Notes: generated from the sequence alone by a model not told the origin. Counted from the first letter of the stretch, positions 1 through 5,618 are shown. The stretch: 5,618 nt of DNA from an uncultured Bacteroidales bacterium (GCA_945874815.1 CAMCIE010000109.1:1-5618), one strand, 5' to 3'. Numbers and translations are program-made.

Positions 1-2256
1 GTCGAGCAGTGCTTCGGTCTGGGAAGCTTTGCCGTGGTTTTCCTGTTAGGTGCCATATCATACAGGCTGTTCTATCCTGAAAAGAGCATAGGCCTTGCAC
101 GCCTTTCCATCCTTTCACTAAGTGGCGCATTCATTCTCTCGCTCATCCTTTCATTCCTTTCATCCCTTGTGTGTGCAGATACGTTTTTCGGAGGAGGACT
201 TGGCGGAGATGCCGCCAGTGCAGTAATTTCATGGATGAAGAATCTTGTCGGACCGCTGGGAACGGGACTCTTCCTTCTTGTGGTGGCAGTGGCATGGCTG
301 ATATTCGCAAGCCGCAGGTTTGCCGAGTGGTTCGGACATCTTGGAGAAAAGAAACCTGAGGCGGAAAATGCAGAGGCTGCTTCGTCTTCAGAGAATGATG
401 ACGTGCCTGCAGCAGAGACTGTGGATGCTGAGCATTTTGAAGAGGAAACTCCTGCAGATGAACCATTTGCACAGCCGGATGACCTGCAGGGTTTTGACAT
501 GGATGATGATGAACCGTTTGGAATTGAGGATCCTGAGGATAGTGAGGACAGCCCGAAAATCAACGACAACCTGAATGCCGGTATTAAAGACATTGAAGCA
601 TTGCCTGAAAACAGTGATGACACAGACCGGGAAGAAGTTCCAATGGAAGTCATCATGAAGGACAATATAAATACCGAGGTGATTGAAGACCTTCCGAGGA
701 TAGACAACAGACAGGAGCTTGAACGCTATCAGTTCCCGCCTCTTGACCTTCTTGACGACTATTCCAGCGGAAAGCACATGGTCAGCCAGCAGGAGCTTGA
801 AACCAACAACAACAGGATCAGGGCTACTCTGATGAACTATCGTGTCGAGGTCGTCAGAGTCACTGCTGTCGTAGGACCGACTGTCACTCTCTACAAGGTG
901 GTTCCGGCTCCCGGTGTGAAGGTTTCTTCAATCGAAAATCTCCACAGAGAGATAGCGATGGCTCTCGGAGCCAAGGGTGTCAGGGTAGTCACATTGTCTG
1001 ACTGCGTCGGCATCGAGGTGCCGAACAGCACTCCGACCATCGTCCCGCTGAAGGCCATGCTCAATTCTGATGCATTCCGCAACAGCAAGGCAGAACTGCC
1101 TGTGGCGCTCGGATACACGATTACCCAGGATGTCAAGACCTTTGACCTCACCGATGCTCCGCACCTTTTGATTGCGGGTGCTACCAAGCAGGGTAAATCG
1201 GTGGGATTGAATGTGATAATATCTTCACTCCTTTATGCGAAACACCCTTCTGAACTGAAATTCGTCTTCATTGACCCGAAAGTTGTTGAGTTCACGGCAT
1301 ATAAATCTTTGCTCAAGCACTATCTTGCAGTCCTGCCACTTGCGGCAGACGAAAAGGAGGAAGCAGAGTCAGCCATAATCAATTCACCGAAGCAGGCAGA
1401 CCAGGTGCTGAACTCTCTCTGTATCGAGATGGACCAGCGCTACAACCTGCTCAAGCTTGCAGGAGTCAATGACCTCAAACTGTACAATGAAAAGTACAAG
1501 GACAGAAAGCTTCTCCCAACAGAAGGACATAAATACCTGCCATATCTGGTAGTTGTCATAGACGAGTACGCAGACCTTACAATGTCCGGCGGAGCCGGAA
1601 GTGATGCACGCAAGGCTGCAAAACAGATTGAAGCGTCCATCGTACGTCTTGCCCAGAAGGGTAGGGCAGCGGGTATTCATGTCATCATAGCCACCCAGAG
1701 ACCTTCGGTGAACGTAATCACAGGTCTTATCAAGGCCAACTTCCCTACACGAATAGCCTTCAGGGTGACTTCCCGAATCGACTCCAACACCATCCTCGAC
1801 ACCAGCGGAGCTGAAAACCTCATAGGAAAGGGTGACATGCTCTACTATGCCGGAGTAGATATCGACCGAGTGCAGTGCGCCTTGGTGAGCATGAAGGAAA
1901 TCAACCGGATCACGGACTTCATTTCATCTCAGAAAGGATTCAGACAGTGCTACAACACTCCATACTATCTGCCTGTACCGGAGGCTCAGGACGGAGAACC
2001 GGGCGGTGGAAACCTGGATATGTCCAATATTGATTCCATGTTCGAGGATGCTGCAAGAATGGTTGTTTCAACCCAGAAAGGCTCAACTTCCGACCTCCAG
2101 AGACGTTTAGGCATGGGTTATGCAAGAGCCGGAAGGGTCATGGACCAGCTTGAGGCGGCCGGCATAGTCGGACCACAGGAAGGCTCCAAGCCAAGAAAAG
2201 TCCTCGTCAGCTTCGAGGAACTCGATGAGATAATACGTGAATTTGTAAAGGAATGA
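1..2256 (+). CDS. ftsK: DNA translocase FtsK/SpoIIIE family, 5' end missing
   Basis: FtsK is an ATP-driven double-stranded DNA pump anchored at the division septum; it clears and aligns sister chromosomes and, in well-studied species, activates XerCD recombination at dif. The reading frame is open from base 1, so the gene starts upstream; 751 residues are visible (numbered here from base 1). Residues 4-24, 35-57 and 86-103 are hydrophobic and match the last three of the usual four membrane spans, so the missing part should hold the first span. A very acidic, low-complexity linker covers about 116-240. The alpha region spans about 243-360. The motor has Walker A GATKQGKS at 393-400, Walker B LVVVIDE ending at D521-E522, ATQRP at 564-568 and the family block TSRIDSNTILDTSGAENLIG from 590. 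A winged-helix gamma domain, which reads DNA polarity in this family, lies at about 694-750 (LQRRLGMGYARAGRVMDQLE). The GTG at 34 is an internal valine codon inside a membrane span, not a start. No frame disruption is seen. Confidence 0.96.
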   Translation, partial: VEQCFGLGSFAVVFLLGAISYRLFYPEKSIGLARLSILSLSGAFILSLILSFLSSLVCADTFFGGGLGGDAASAVISWMKNLVGPLGTGLFLLVVAVAWLIFASRRFAEWFGHLGEKKPEAENAEAASSSENDDVPAAETVDAEHFEEETPADEPFAQPDDLQGFDMDDDEPFGIEDPEDSEDSPKINDNLNAGIKDIEALPENSDDTDREEVPMEVIMKDNINTEVIEDLPRIDNRQELERYQFPPLDLLDDYSSGKHMVSQQELETNNNRIRATLMNYRVEVVRVTAVVGPTVTLYKVVPAPGVKVSSIENLHREIAMALGAKGVRVVTLSDCVGIEVPNSTPTIVPLKAMLNSDAFRNSKAELPVALGYTITQDVKTFDLTDAPHLLIAGATKQGKSVGLNVIISSLLYAKHPSELKFVFIDPKVVEFTAYKSLLKHYLAVLPLAADEKEEAESAIINSPKQADQVLNSLCIEMDQRYNLLKLAGVNDLKLYNEKYKDRKLLPTEGHKYLPYLVVVIDEYADLTMSGGAGSDARKAAKQIEASIVRLAQKGRAAGIHVIIATQRPSVNVITGLIKANFPTRIAFRVTSRIDSNTILDTSGAENLIGKGDMLYYAGVDIDRVQCALVSMKEINRITDFISSQKGFRQCYNTPYYLPVPEAQDGEPGGGNLDMSNIDSMFEDAARMVVSTQKGSTSDLQRRLGMGYARAGRVMDQLEAAGIVGPQEGSKPRKVLVSFEELDEIIREFVKE

Positions 2257-2873
2257 GATTGATTTTAACTATGATCATGTCCCTGACGGTGTTTTTGCCT
2301 GAGGCAATGGCTACCGGAGGGGACAACCTTTTTGAGGCCCTTGCCGGAAAGGTCGGGGCGAATTATGTGGAAATATCATACACCTATTCTTCGACCCTGT
2401 CCGGGGTTCCTGTCTATGGTGACGGACTGCTTCAACTTCAGGGTACAAGCTATCGCCACGAATCCTCCGGCATGGAGGTAATCTGCGACGGAGAGTCAGT
2501 ATGGATTTCTGATAACCTTTCAAAAGAGATGGTAATCGAGGCAGCCGGTGACTCATCCCTGCCAGCAGACCCCGCCACCATGCTTGTCAATCTTACTTCC
2601 GCATTCAAGATAAAAGAAGTAAAAAAGACAGGAGAAGGCTCATTCGAATACCTTCTCCTGCCTGTAAATACCATCGGAATACGTGAGTGCAAGCTCACCA
2701 TATCCGGATCTTCTGCCAATCCAAAGCTTGAGACTGCGTCTTTCACGACTTCTGATGCCGTAGTTTTCAACATCTCCATCAAGTCTATGACTTTTTCAGC
2801 TCAGCTCAGGCAGGCATCTTTTTTCAAGCCTGAGGAAAGAACTTCTTCATGGGTGGTCACAGACCTGAGATAA
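2253..2873 (+). CDS. lolA: LolA-like outer-membrane lipoprotein carrier protein
   Basis: LolA takes lipoproteins released from the inner membrane by the LolCDE transporter and carries them through the periplasm to the outer membrane. The 206-residue product has a signal peptide (Arg2, hydrophobic core 3-15, likely cut after Ala18-Met19-Ala20). The mature part looks like the LolA beta-sheet fold: alternating polar and hydrophobic strands, the segment YRHESSGMEVICDGESVWIS (67-86) that matches the family's 'substrate-binding strand then DGK/W' block, and the C-terminal VVTDLR that resembles the V-x-DLR ending common in Bacteroidetes LolA proteins. The length fits the family. ATG overlaps the ftsK TGA as ATGA, which suggests translational coupling; AAAGGA lies directly before the ATG, too close for a normal Shine-Dalgarno. 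The placement after ftsK, which I recall as common in Bacteroidetes, supports the call. Sequence identity to enterobacterial LolA looks low, so a lolA paralogue with a specialised client is possible. Confidence 0.82.
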   Translation: MRLILTMIMSLTVFLPEAMATGGDNLFEALAGKVGANYVEISYTYSSTLSGVPVYGDGLLQLQGTSYRHESSGMEVICDGESVWISDNLSKEMVIEAAGDSSLPADPATMLVNLTSAFKIKEVKKTGEGSFEYLLLPVNTIGIRECKLTISGSSANPKLETASFTTSDAVVFNISIKSMTFSAQLRQASFFKPEERTSSWVVTDLR

Positions 2874-2915
2874 CATCGTATCTGAGATAATCTCATACCT
2901 GAGATAACTTCGGAC
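2865..2915 (+). repeat. Three-copy 17-bp tandem repeat at the lolA stop
   Basis: Three units start at 2865, 2882 and 2899, an exact 17-bp period. Each begins with the identical nonamer CTGAGATAA; the remaining 8 bp vary (CATCGTAT, TCTCATAC, CTTCGGAC). The first unit contains the last codons and TAA stop of lolA. Because 17 is not a multiple of three, the three TAA triplets (2871, 2888, 2905) fall in all three forward frames. The middle unit and its flank form the inverted repeat TGAGAT-A-ATCTCA at 2883-2895. The period and matches are seen directly; any function is unknown. Confidence 0.85.
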
Positions 2916-2939
2916 AGACCGTCTGGCTGCCGTGGCGGC
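2874..2939. other. Convergent spacer between lolA and the TPM gene
   Basis: This 66-bp spacer separates the convergent genes. Besides repeat units two and three it holds a short inverted repeat CAGAC-C-GTCTG at 2915-2925 and a G+C-rich stretch 2926-2940. Transcripts from both sides must end here or read into one another. I see no long G+C-rich hairpin followed by a T run on either strand, so there is no convincing intrinsic terminator; the small palindromes at 2883-2895 and 2915-2925 are the only candidates, and both have very short loops if fully paired. Confidence 0.5.
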
Positions 2940-3743
2940 CTACCATTTGCCGCCGCCACCGCCTCCGCCGAAGCTTCCTCCGCCGAAGCCACCGAAGCCA
3001 CCGAAGCTTCCTCCGCCGAAACTTCCTCCGCCGAATCCGCCTCCGAAACTGCTGCCTCCTCTTCCGCTGCCAGGGCCGAAGATGATGGTTGGGCCGCCAC
3101 CTCCCCTGCTTCCATTGTTGTTACCGCCATCTTTGCTTTTGACGGCAATAATCAGCAGAGCAAGAACGCCCAATACTATCAAAATACTCAGGAATATGAA
3201 GAATGCTTCATCCTCATCATCTTCATCGTTGACTGAGATTTCTCCGCTGGCGAGTTTCATCAGTTTCACGCAGGCATCCTTCACGCCCGAATAATAGTCA
3301 TTCTCCTTGAAATGAGGAATCATCTGCTCTCTGACAATGCGGGTGGCATAAGCGTCAGGAATAGCACCTTCAAGTCCATATCCTACGGCAATGAATGCAT
3401 CTCCATAGGAGTCGGGAGTCTTTGGCTTCACCAGCACCACCACACCGTTGTTGAACTCTGCTGAACCCACCTTCCAGTCAAGACCGATGCGGGTTGCATA
3501 TTCGCTTGAATCATAGCCTTCGAGGTCATTTACAGTCACAACTGTAATCTGGTTGGACGTAGTGTCGCTGAAGTCAACGAGCATCCTTTCCAATTCCGCA
3601 GTCTGAACCGGGCTGAAGAGTCCGGCGAAGTCATTCACGAGCCTCGGAGGATCAGGACAGCGTGGGATGGCGGACAGATTGAGACATAGCAAAGCAGCCC
3701 CGATTGTCATCAGGGCTGCCTTAAGTATCTTGGAAGTCTTCAT
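2940..3743 (-). CDS. TPM-domain (YgcG-type) membrane protein with Gly/Phe-rich tail
   Basis: The 267-residue product belongs to the TPM domain family (TLP18.3/Psb32/MOLO-1; YgcG in bacteria). Plant members act in photosystem II repair and some show weak phosphatase activity; the bacterial role is not settled. Order of parts: signal peptide 1-25 (likely cut after Leu-Ser-Ala), TPM domain about 34-168 with the family motifs LVNDFAGLFS (35-44), SNQITVVTVND (63-73), W90-KVG, NNGVVVLV (98-105) and VGYGLEGAIPD (120-130), an acidic stretch DEDDEDE (173-179), one membrane span 180-200, then a tail 206-267 of Gly, Ser and Phe ending GGGGGKW. With the signal cut, the TPM domain should be periplasmic; Lys202 and Lys204 just after the span place the tail in the cytoplasm (inference). 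It starts 13 bp after the lemA stop with AAAAGAAG ahead of the ATG, so it is probably co-transcribed. The Gly-rich tail with a final aromatic residue is typical of the family. Confidence 0.93.
   Translation of the reverse strand: MKTSKILKAALMTIGAALLCLNLSAIPRCPDPPRLVNDFAGLFSPVQTAELERMLVDFSDTTSNQITVVTVNDLEGYDSSEYATRIGLDWKVGSAEFNNGVVVLVKPKTPDSYGDAFIAVGYGLEGAIPDAYATRIVREQMIPHFKENDYYSGVKDACVKLMKLASGEISVNDEDDEDEAFFIFLSILIVLGVLALLIIAVKSKDGGNNNGSRGGGGPTIIFGPGSGRGGSSFGGGFGGGSFGGGSFGGFGGFGGGSFGGGGGGGKW
2943..3053 (-). repeat. Low-complexity repeat coding the FGGG(S) tail
   Basis: This is the 3' end of the TPM gene, coding residues 231-267 as repeated Phe-Gly-Gly-Gly/Ser units. At DNA level the repeat is imperfect but includes two identical 20-bp copies at 2968-2987 and 3001-3020 (33 bp apart) and a doubled 9-mer GCCACCGAA between them. 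Unit gain or loss in multiples of three would alter tail length without breaking the frame. The plus strand of this tract gives a spurious proline-rich frame. Confidence 0.85.
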
Positions 3744-3756
3744 TTACGAACTTCTT

Positions 3757-4350
3757 TTAGAATTCTACCTTCGGAGCTGTTGCAGCACCTTCCTGGGCCT
3801 GGAAATAACCCTTGGTCTCGAAATTGAACATCGAAGCGAGGATGTTGTTCGGGAATTTCCTTATCATTGTATTGTAGGCCCTTGCAGTGTCATTGAATTT
3901 CATCCTCTCGGTTGTAATCCTGTTCTCTGTTCCTTCGAGCTGTGCCTGGAGGTCACGGAAATTCTCGTTTGCCTTCAAATCAGGATAATTTTCCGTAATC
4001 ATGAGCAGGCGTCCGAGTGCATTAGAAAGCTCTCCCTGAGCCTGATTGAATTTCTCCAGAGCCTCTGGTGTAAGGTTTTCAGGGTTTACGGTCACCTGTG
4101 TGGCCTTCGACCTTGCTTCAATCACACCCTCAAGTGTGGATGACTCGTGAGCTGCATAGCCTTTTACGGTTGCAACGAGATTAGGGATGAGGTCTGCCCT
4201 TCTCTGATAAACATTCTCAACCTGAGCCCAGGCTGCTCCAACGCCCTCTTCTGCGGCAACCATACCATTATATACATTCTTGCACCAGAAGAAAAGCACA
4301 AGTACTACTGCCACGATGACAGCCAGGGTAATCATTCCATTCTTTTTCAT
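3757..4350 (-). CDS. lemA: LemA family protein
   Basis: LemA proteins are small membrane-anchored, mostly helical proteins of uncertain molecular role; the family is widespread and often encoded next to TPM-domain proteins or membrane peptidases. The 197-residue product has a short positive N-terminus (MKKNG), one membrane span at 7-23, then a helical domain with the family signature in order: AWAQVENVYQRRADLIPNLV (40-59), TVKGYAAHE (61-69), ENYPDLKANENFRDLQAQLE (120-139) continuing into GTENRI, and ARAYNTMIRKFPNN (156-169). The length is normal. Cys23 closes the span but lacks a lipobox pattern, so I treat the N-terminus as an uncleaved anchor with the helical domain in the periplasm (positive-inside rule). 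It begins 16 bp after the upstream lipoprotein gene. In the 100 bp before its ATG no minus-strand TAnnTTTG box is seen, so it probably depends on an upstream promoter. The A-rich leader (ATTAAAACAAAACGTT) has no Shine-Dalgarno, as is usual in Bacteroidetes. Confidence 0.95.
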   Translation of the reverse strand: MKKNGMITLAVIVAVVLVLFFWCKNVYNGMVAAEEGVGAAWAQVENVYQRRADLIPNLVATVKGYAAHESSTLEGVIEARSKATQVTVNPENLTPEALEKFNQAQGELSNALGRLLMITENYPDLKANENFRDLQAQLEGTENRITTERMKFNDTARAYNTMIRKFPNNILASMFNFETKGYFQAQEGAATAPKVEF

Positions 4351-4366
4351 AACGTTTTGTTTTAAT

Positions 4367-5434
4367 TTATTCTTTTACACATCTGATCGATGCACCGAAA
4401 TATTTCTTGTCAGCCTTTCCGATCTTGAAATCAGGAGATTTGACATGGAGATATCTGTAATATGCCTGGTCGTTGTCAGCTGCATCTGCAGTCCAGAAAG
4501 CCGCATAGCTGTACAAACCATCGAATGAAGCTTTCGGATAAGTCATTTCAAGCCATTCAGTATCAGCATTGTCAGACTTTTCACCGAGGTTGGCGAAGCC
4601 CACAGGAATCATTTCCATCCTGATGCTGTTTACAGGGTCTCCCACTTCTTTCCAGTATGTCCACATGTTGATGGTGTTGAAACTTGCATTTACCATGAGA
4701 CTGGATGCAACGCCCGGAATGTCTTCATGTTCCTTCAATTCGGATGAACTGCTCAGTTCCTTGCAAAGTGAAATCCATTCTGCATCGGTAGGAAGCCTCC
4801 AGCCCTGTGGGCAGGCATTCAAGGCTTCTTCATAACTGTAATATCTTCCGAAAACGTTGTCCATAATCTTGGCTTTCCTGAAAGGCACTCCGCCGTTGAT
4901 GTCAAGATTATGCCTCATCCATTTCAGACCGTTCACTGTAACATAGTAGTAATCAGTGCCGTTTATCCTCTCGTGGGCATCTGAGGGAAGAATCTGCCTT
5001 CCGCTGATCGAACCATCGATTCCACTTTTGATTGTGGTAACATATCCATATGCTGTGCTTGCAGAATAATTCGGAGCATAGGCATAACAGTTGACCGTAT
5101 ATGTTCCGAGGGAGTCAGGGAAGGTGAATGTCCTGGATCCGTCGCTTTCGTTGCCGTATTTATCTTTTCCTGTGTTCTGGAACCTTGTGGTATCGTAAGT
5201 CGTCTCCACTGGAGTTACCTTCCAGTAATATCCAAGTTCTTCATTATCAGGGTGTGATACGCCTTTCGGAGTCATTTTGAGACTTTTGCCGGCTTCTATG
5301 AATTCCGGTGCACTGAAGCTAAGAGTTCCATTCAGTGATGGCAGAGGCGTTGTTTCTTCATCCTTCTTGCATGAAACCAAAGCAGTGGCAAAAGCGGCCG
5401 GCAGGATTATGGATCTCAGTATGTTAAATTTCAT
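4367..5434 (-). CDS. FISUMP-domain outer-membrane lipoprotein, probably surface-exposed
   Basis: The 355-residue product starts with a lipoprotein signal peptide (Arg7, hydrophobic 8-20, lipobox L19-V-S-C22), so Cys22 should be lipidated. The next residues, KKDEE, resemble the Bacteroidetes lipoprotein export signal (Lys plus acidic residues after the cysteine) that sends lipoproteins to the cell surface. Residues about 31-137 look like an Ig/PKD-like beta domain (YYWKVTP at 69-75, TFTFPDSLGTYTVNCYAY at 102-119). Residues about 140-355 are a FISUMP domain (TIGR02145 type): KWMRHNLD (171-178), GRYYSYEEALNACPQGWRLP (196-215) with DAEW at 217-220, AAFWTAD (311-317) and ASIRCVKE (348-355). The conserved Cys208 and Cys352 could pair in a disulfide. 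The role of FISUMP proteins is unknown; binding of a glycan or other surface ligand is only a guess. The ATG at 5434 is preferred over an in-frame ATG at 5599 because it gives the signal peptide directly and leaves the upstream 165 bp as promoter DNA. The gene heads a likely operon with lemA and the TPM gene. Confidence 0.88.
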   Translation of the reverse strand: MKFNILRSIILPAAFATALVSCKKDEETTPLPSLNGTLSFSAPEFIEAGKSLKMTPKGVSHPDNEELGYYWKVTPVETTYDTTRFQNTGKDKYGNESDGSRTFTFPDSLGTYTVNCYAYAPNYSASTAYGYVTTIKSGIDGSISGRQILPSDAHERINGTDYYYVTVNGLKWMRHNLDINGGVPFRKAKIMDNVFGRYYSYEEALNACPQGWRLPTDAEWISLCKELSSSSELKEHEDIPGVASSLMVNASFNTINMWTYWKEVGDPVNSIRMEMIPVGFANLGEKSDNADTEWLEMTYPKASFDGLYSYAAFWTADAADNDQAYYRYLHVKSPDFKIGKADKKYFGASIRCVKE

Positions 5435-5460
5435 TTCTATGATATTATGTTTATATCCGT

Positions 5461-5498
5461 GCATCTGAAAGATGCGTAATTCTTGCAAAGATGCGCAT
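5461..5498. repeat. GATGC/GCATC inverted and direct repeat cluster
   Basis: GCATC at 5461-5465 and GATGC at 5471-5475 form a 5-bp stem with a 5-nt loop (TGAAA). GATGCG recurs as a direct repeat at 5471-5476 and 5490-5495, and the second copy lies within the perfect 8-bp palindrome ATGCGCAT (5491-5498). The cluster falls in the probable leader or promoter of the lipoprotein gene and could be an operator or a leader hairpin. The repeats are seen directly; the function is inferred and weak. Confidence 0.5.
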
Positions 5499-5520
5499 TT
5501 TTCTCTGAAAAACCGCCAAA
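5486..5520 (-). promoter_or_regulatory. Weak candidate promoter for the lipoprotein-lemA-TPM operon
   Basis: Read on the minus strand, CATCTTTG (5493-5486) matches the Bacteroidetes -7 consensus TAnnTTTG at all but its first base, and TTTG (5520-5517) lies 23 bp upstream as a possible -33 element. The spacing is a few bases longer than the usual 19-21. It would give a leader of roughly 40-45 nt before the ATG at 5434. It overlaps the GATGC repeat cluster, so binding there could block it. No better minus-strand box was found in the spacer. Confidence 0.3.
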
Positions 5521-5549
5521 AATGTACAAATACTTTGCCAAAATCAAAG

Positions 5550-5579
5550 TTGATGATTCTTCCAATTGTATTATCTTTG
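5550..5579 (+). promoter_or_regulatory. Bacteroidetes-type promoter for the rightward gene
   Basis: TTG at 5550-5552 (-33 element) and TATCTTTG at 5572-5579 (a full match to the -7 consensus TAnnTTTG) are 19 bp apart, the preferred spacing for the primary sigma factor of Bacteroidetes. Transcription should begin a few bases after 5579, leaving a leader of about 12-18 nt before the ATG at 5601. This is the clearest regulatory element in the window. Confidence 0.75.
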
Positions 5580-5600
5580 CGCGGACATCGAACCTGCAAG

Positions 5601-5618
5601 ATGAAAAAATATATATCA
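5601..5618 (+). CDS. Start of a rightward gene, cut by the window end
   Basis: ATG AAA AAA TAT ATA TCA codes MKKYIS and stays open to the last base. The two lysines after Met followed by hydrophobic residues look like the beginning of a signal peptide, and the well-placed promoter at 5550-5579 supports a real start. No strong Shine-Dalgarno precedes it (AACCTGCAAG). Six codons cannot identify the product; an exported protein or lipoprotein is only a guess. Confidence 0.5.

Larger units (their letters stand above)
5435..5600. other. Divergent intergenic region
   Basis: This 166-bp A+T-rich spacer lies between the leftward lipoprotein gene (start 5434) and a rightward gene (start 5601). It holds a good rightward promoter (5550-5579), a weaker leftward candidate (5486-5520) and a cluster of GATGC/GCATC repeats (5461-5498). 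A minus-strand frame runs through it to an ATG at 5599, but that extension carries no recognisable protein sequence and would bury the promoter elements, so I treat the region as non-coding. Confidence 0.75.

Noticed and set aside
72..707. 211-codon minus-strand frame inside ftsK
   Set aside because: It is serine-rich with no domain pattern and lies opposite the acidic linker of ftsK, whose Asp/Glu codons give few stops on the complement.
2883..2925. Intrinsic terminator between lolA and the TPM gene
   Set aside because: The palindromes TGAGAT-A-ATCTCA and CAGAC-C-GTCTG are short with one-base centres, and neither is followed by a T run on either strand; kept only as a weak possibility.
2801..3148. 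115-codon minus-strand frame rich in Ala/Glu/Val
   Set aside because: It is an out-of-frame reading of the repetitive TPM tail and the convergent spacer; no family motif is present.
2932..3294. Plus-strand frame with a proline-rich product (PPPPPPPKLPPPKPPK...)
   Set aside because: It is the complement of the Gly/Phe-rich tail of the TPM gene; the minus-strand product has a signal peptide, known domain motifs and a membrane span, while this frame has only repeat composition.
3667..4143. 158-codon plus-strand frame opposite lemA and the TPM start
   Set aside because: It runs antisense to two genes with strong family signatures and shows no recognisable motif.
4351..4366. Separate promoter for lemA in the gap after the FISUMP gene
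   Set aside because: The gap is 16 bp, and no minus-strand TAnnTTTG sequence was found within about 100 bp upstream of the lemA start.
5531..5537. TACTTTG as a second plus-strand -7 box
   Set aside because: It lacks one base of the TAnnTTTG spacing and has no well-placed -33 element; the box at 5572-5579 is better on both counts.
5435..5599. 55-residue N-terminal extension of the FISUMP lipoprotein from the ATG at 5599
   Set aside because: It would bury the lipoprotein signal peptide inside the protein and run through the promoter region; the ATG at 5434 gives a proper lipobox.

Overview
This window reads as chromosomal DNA from a member of the Bacteroidetes, probably order Bacteroidales. 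The evidence is an ftsK gene followed by an overlapping lolA-type gene, a lipoprotein with the FISUMP domain (Fibrobacter succinogenes major paralogous domain) and a Cys-Lys-Lys-Asp-Glu-Glu start to its mature form, A/T-rich translation starts without a strong Shine-Dalgarno sequence, and a clear Bacteroidetes-type promoter (TTG, 19-bp spacer, TATCTTTG). The genus cannot be told from the sequence. No rRNA, tRNA, CRISPR array, insertion sequence or phage gene is visible.

Layout. Positions 1-2256 (+) hold the 3' part of ftsK, a membrane-anchored DNA translocase; its N-terminus lies before the window. The lolA-like gene (2253-2873, +) overlaps the ftsK stop as ATGA and encodes a periplasmic lipoprotein carrier. 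A short convergent spacer follows (2874-2939), with three copies of a 17-bp tandem repeat; the first copy supplies the lolA stop codon. On the minus strand, in transcription order, lie a FISUMP-domain lipoprotein gene (5434-4367), lemA (4350-3757) and a TPM-domain membrane protein gene (3743-2940). They are separated by only 16 and 13 bp, so they look like one operon. The divergent spacer 5435-5600 carries a strong candidate promoter for a rightward gene that begins at 5601 and leaves the window after six codons, a weaker candidate for the leftward operon, and a cluster of GATGC/GCATC repeats.

How the genes fit together. The rightward pair joins chromosome segregation at division (FtsK) with lipoprotein sorting to the outer membrane (LolA). 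The leftward trio is an envelope set: a lipoprotein probably shown at the cell surface, a membrane-anchored helical LemA protein, and a TPM protein whose globular domain should be periplasmic and whose Gly/Phe-rich tail should be cytoplasmic. LemA and TPM proteins often occur together, but their shared function is not settled. The FISUMP lipoprotein as first gene of this trio is the least ordinary point. I see no clear case for a wholly new system here.
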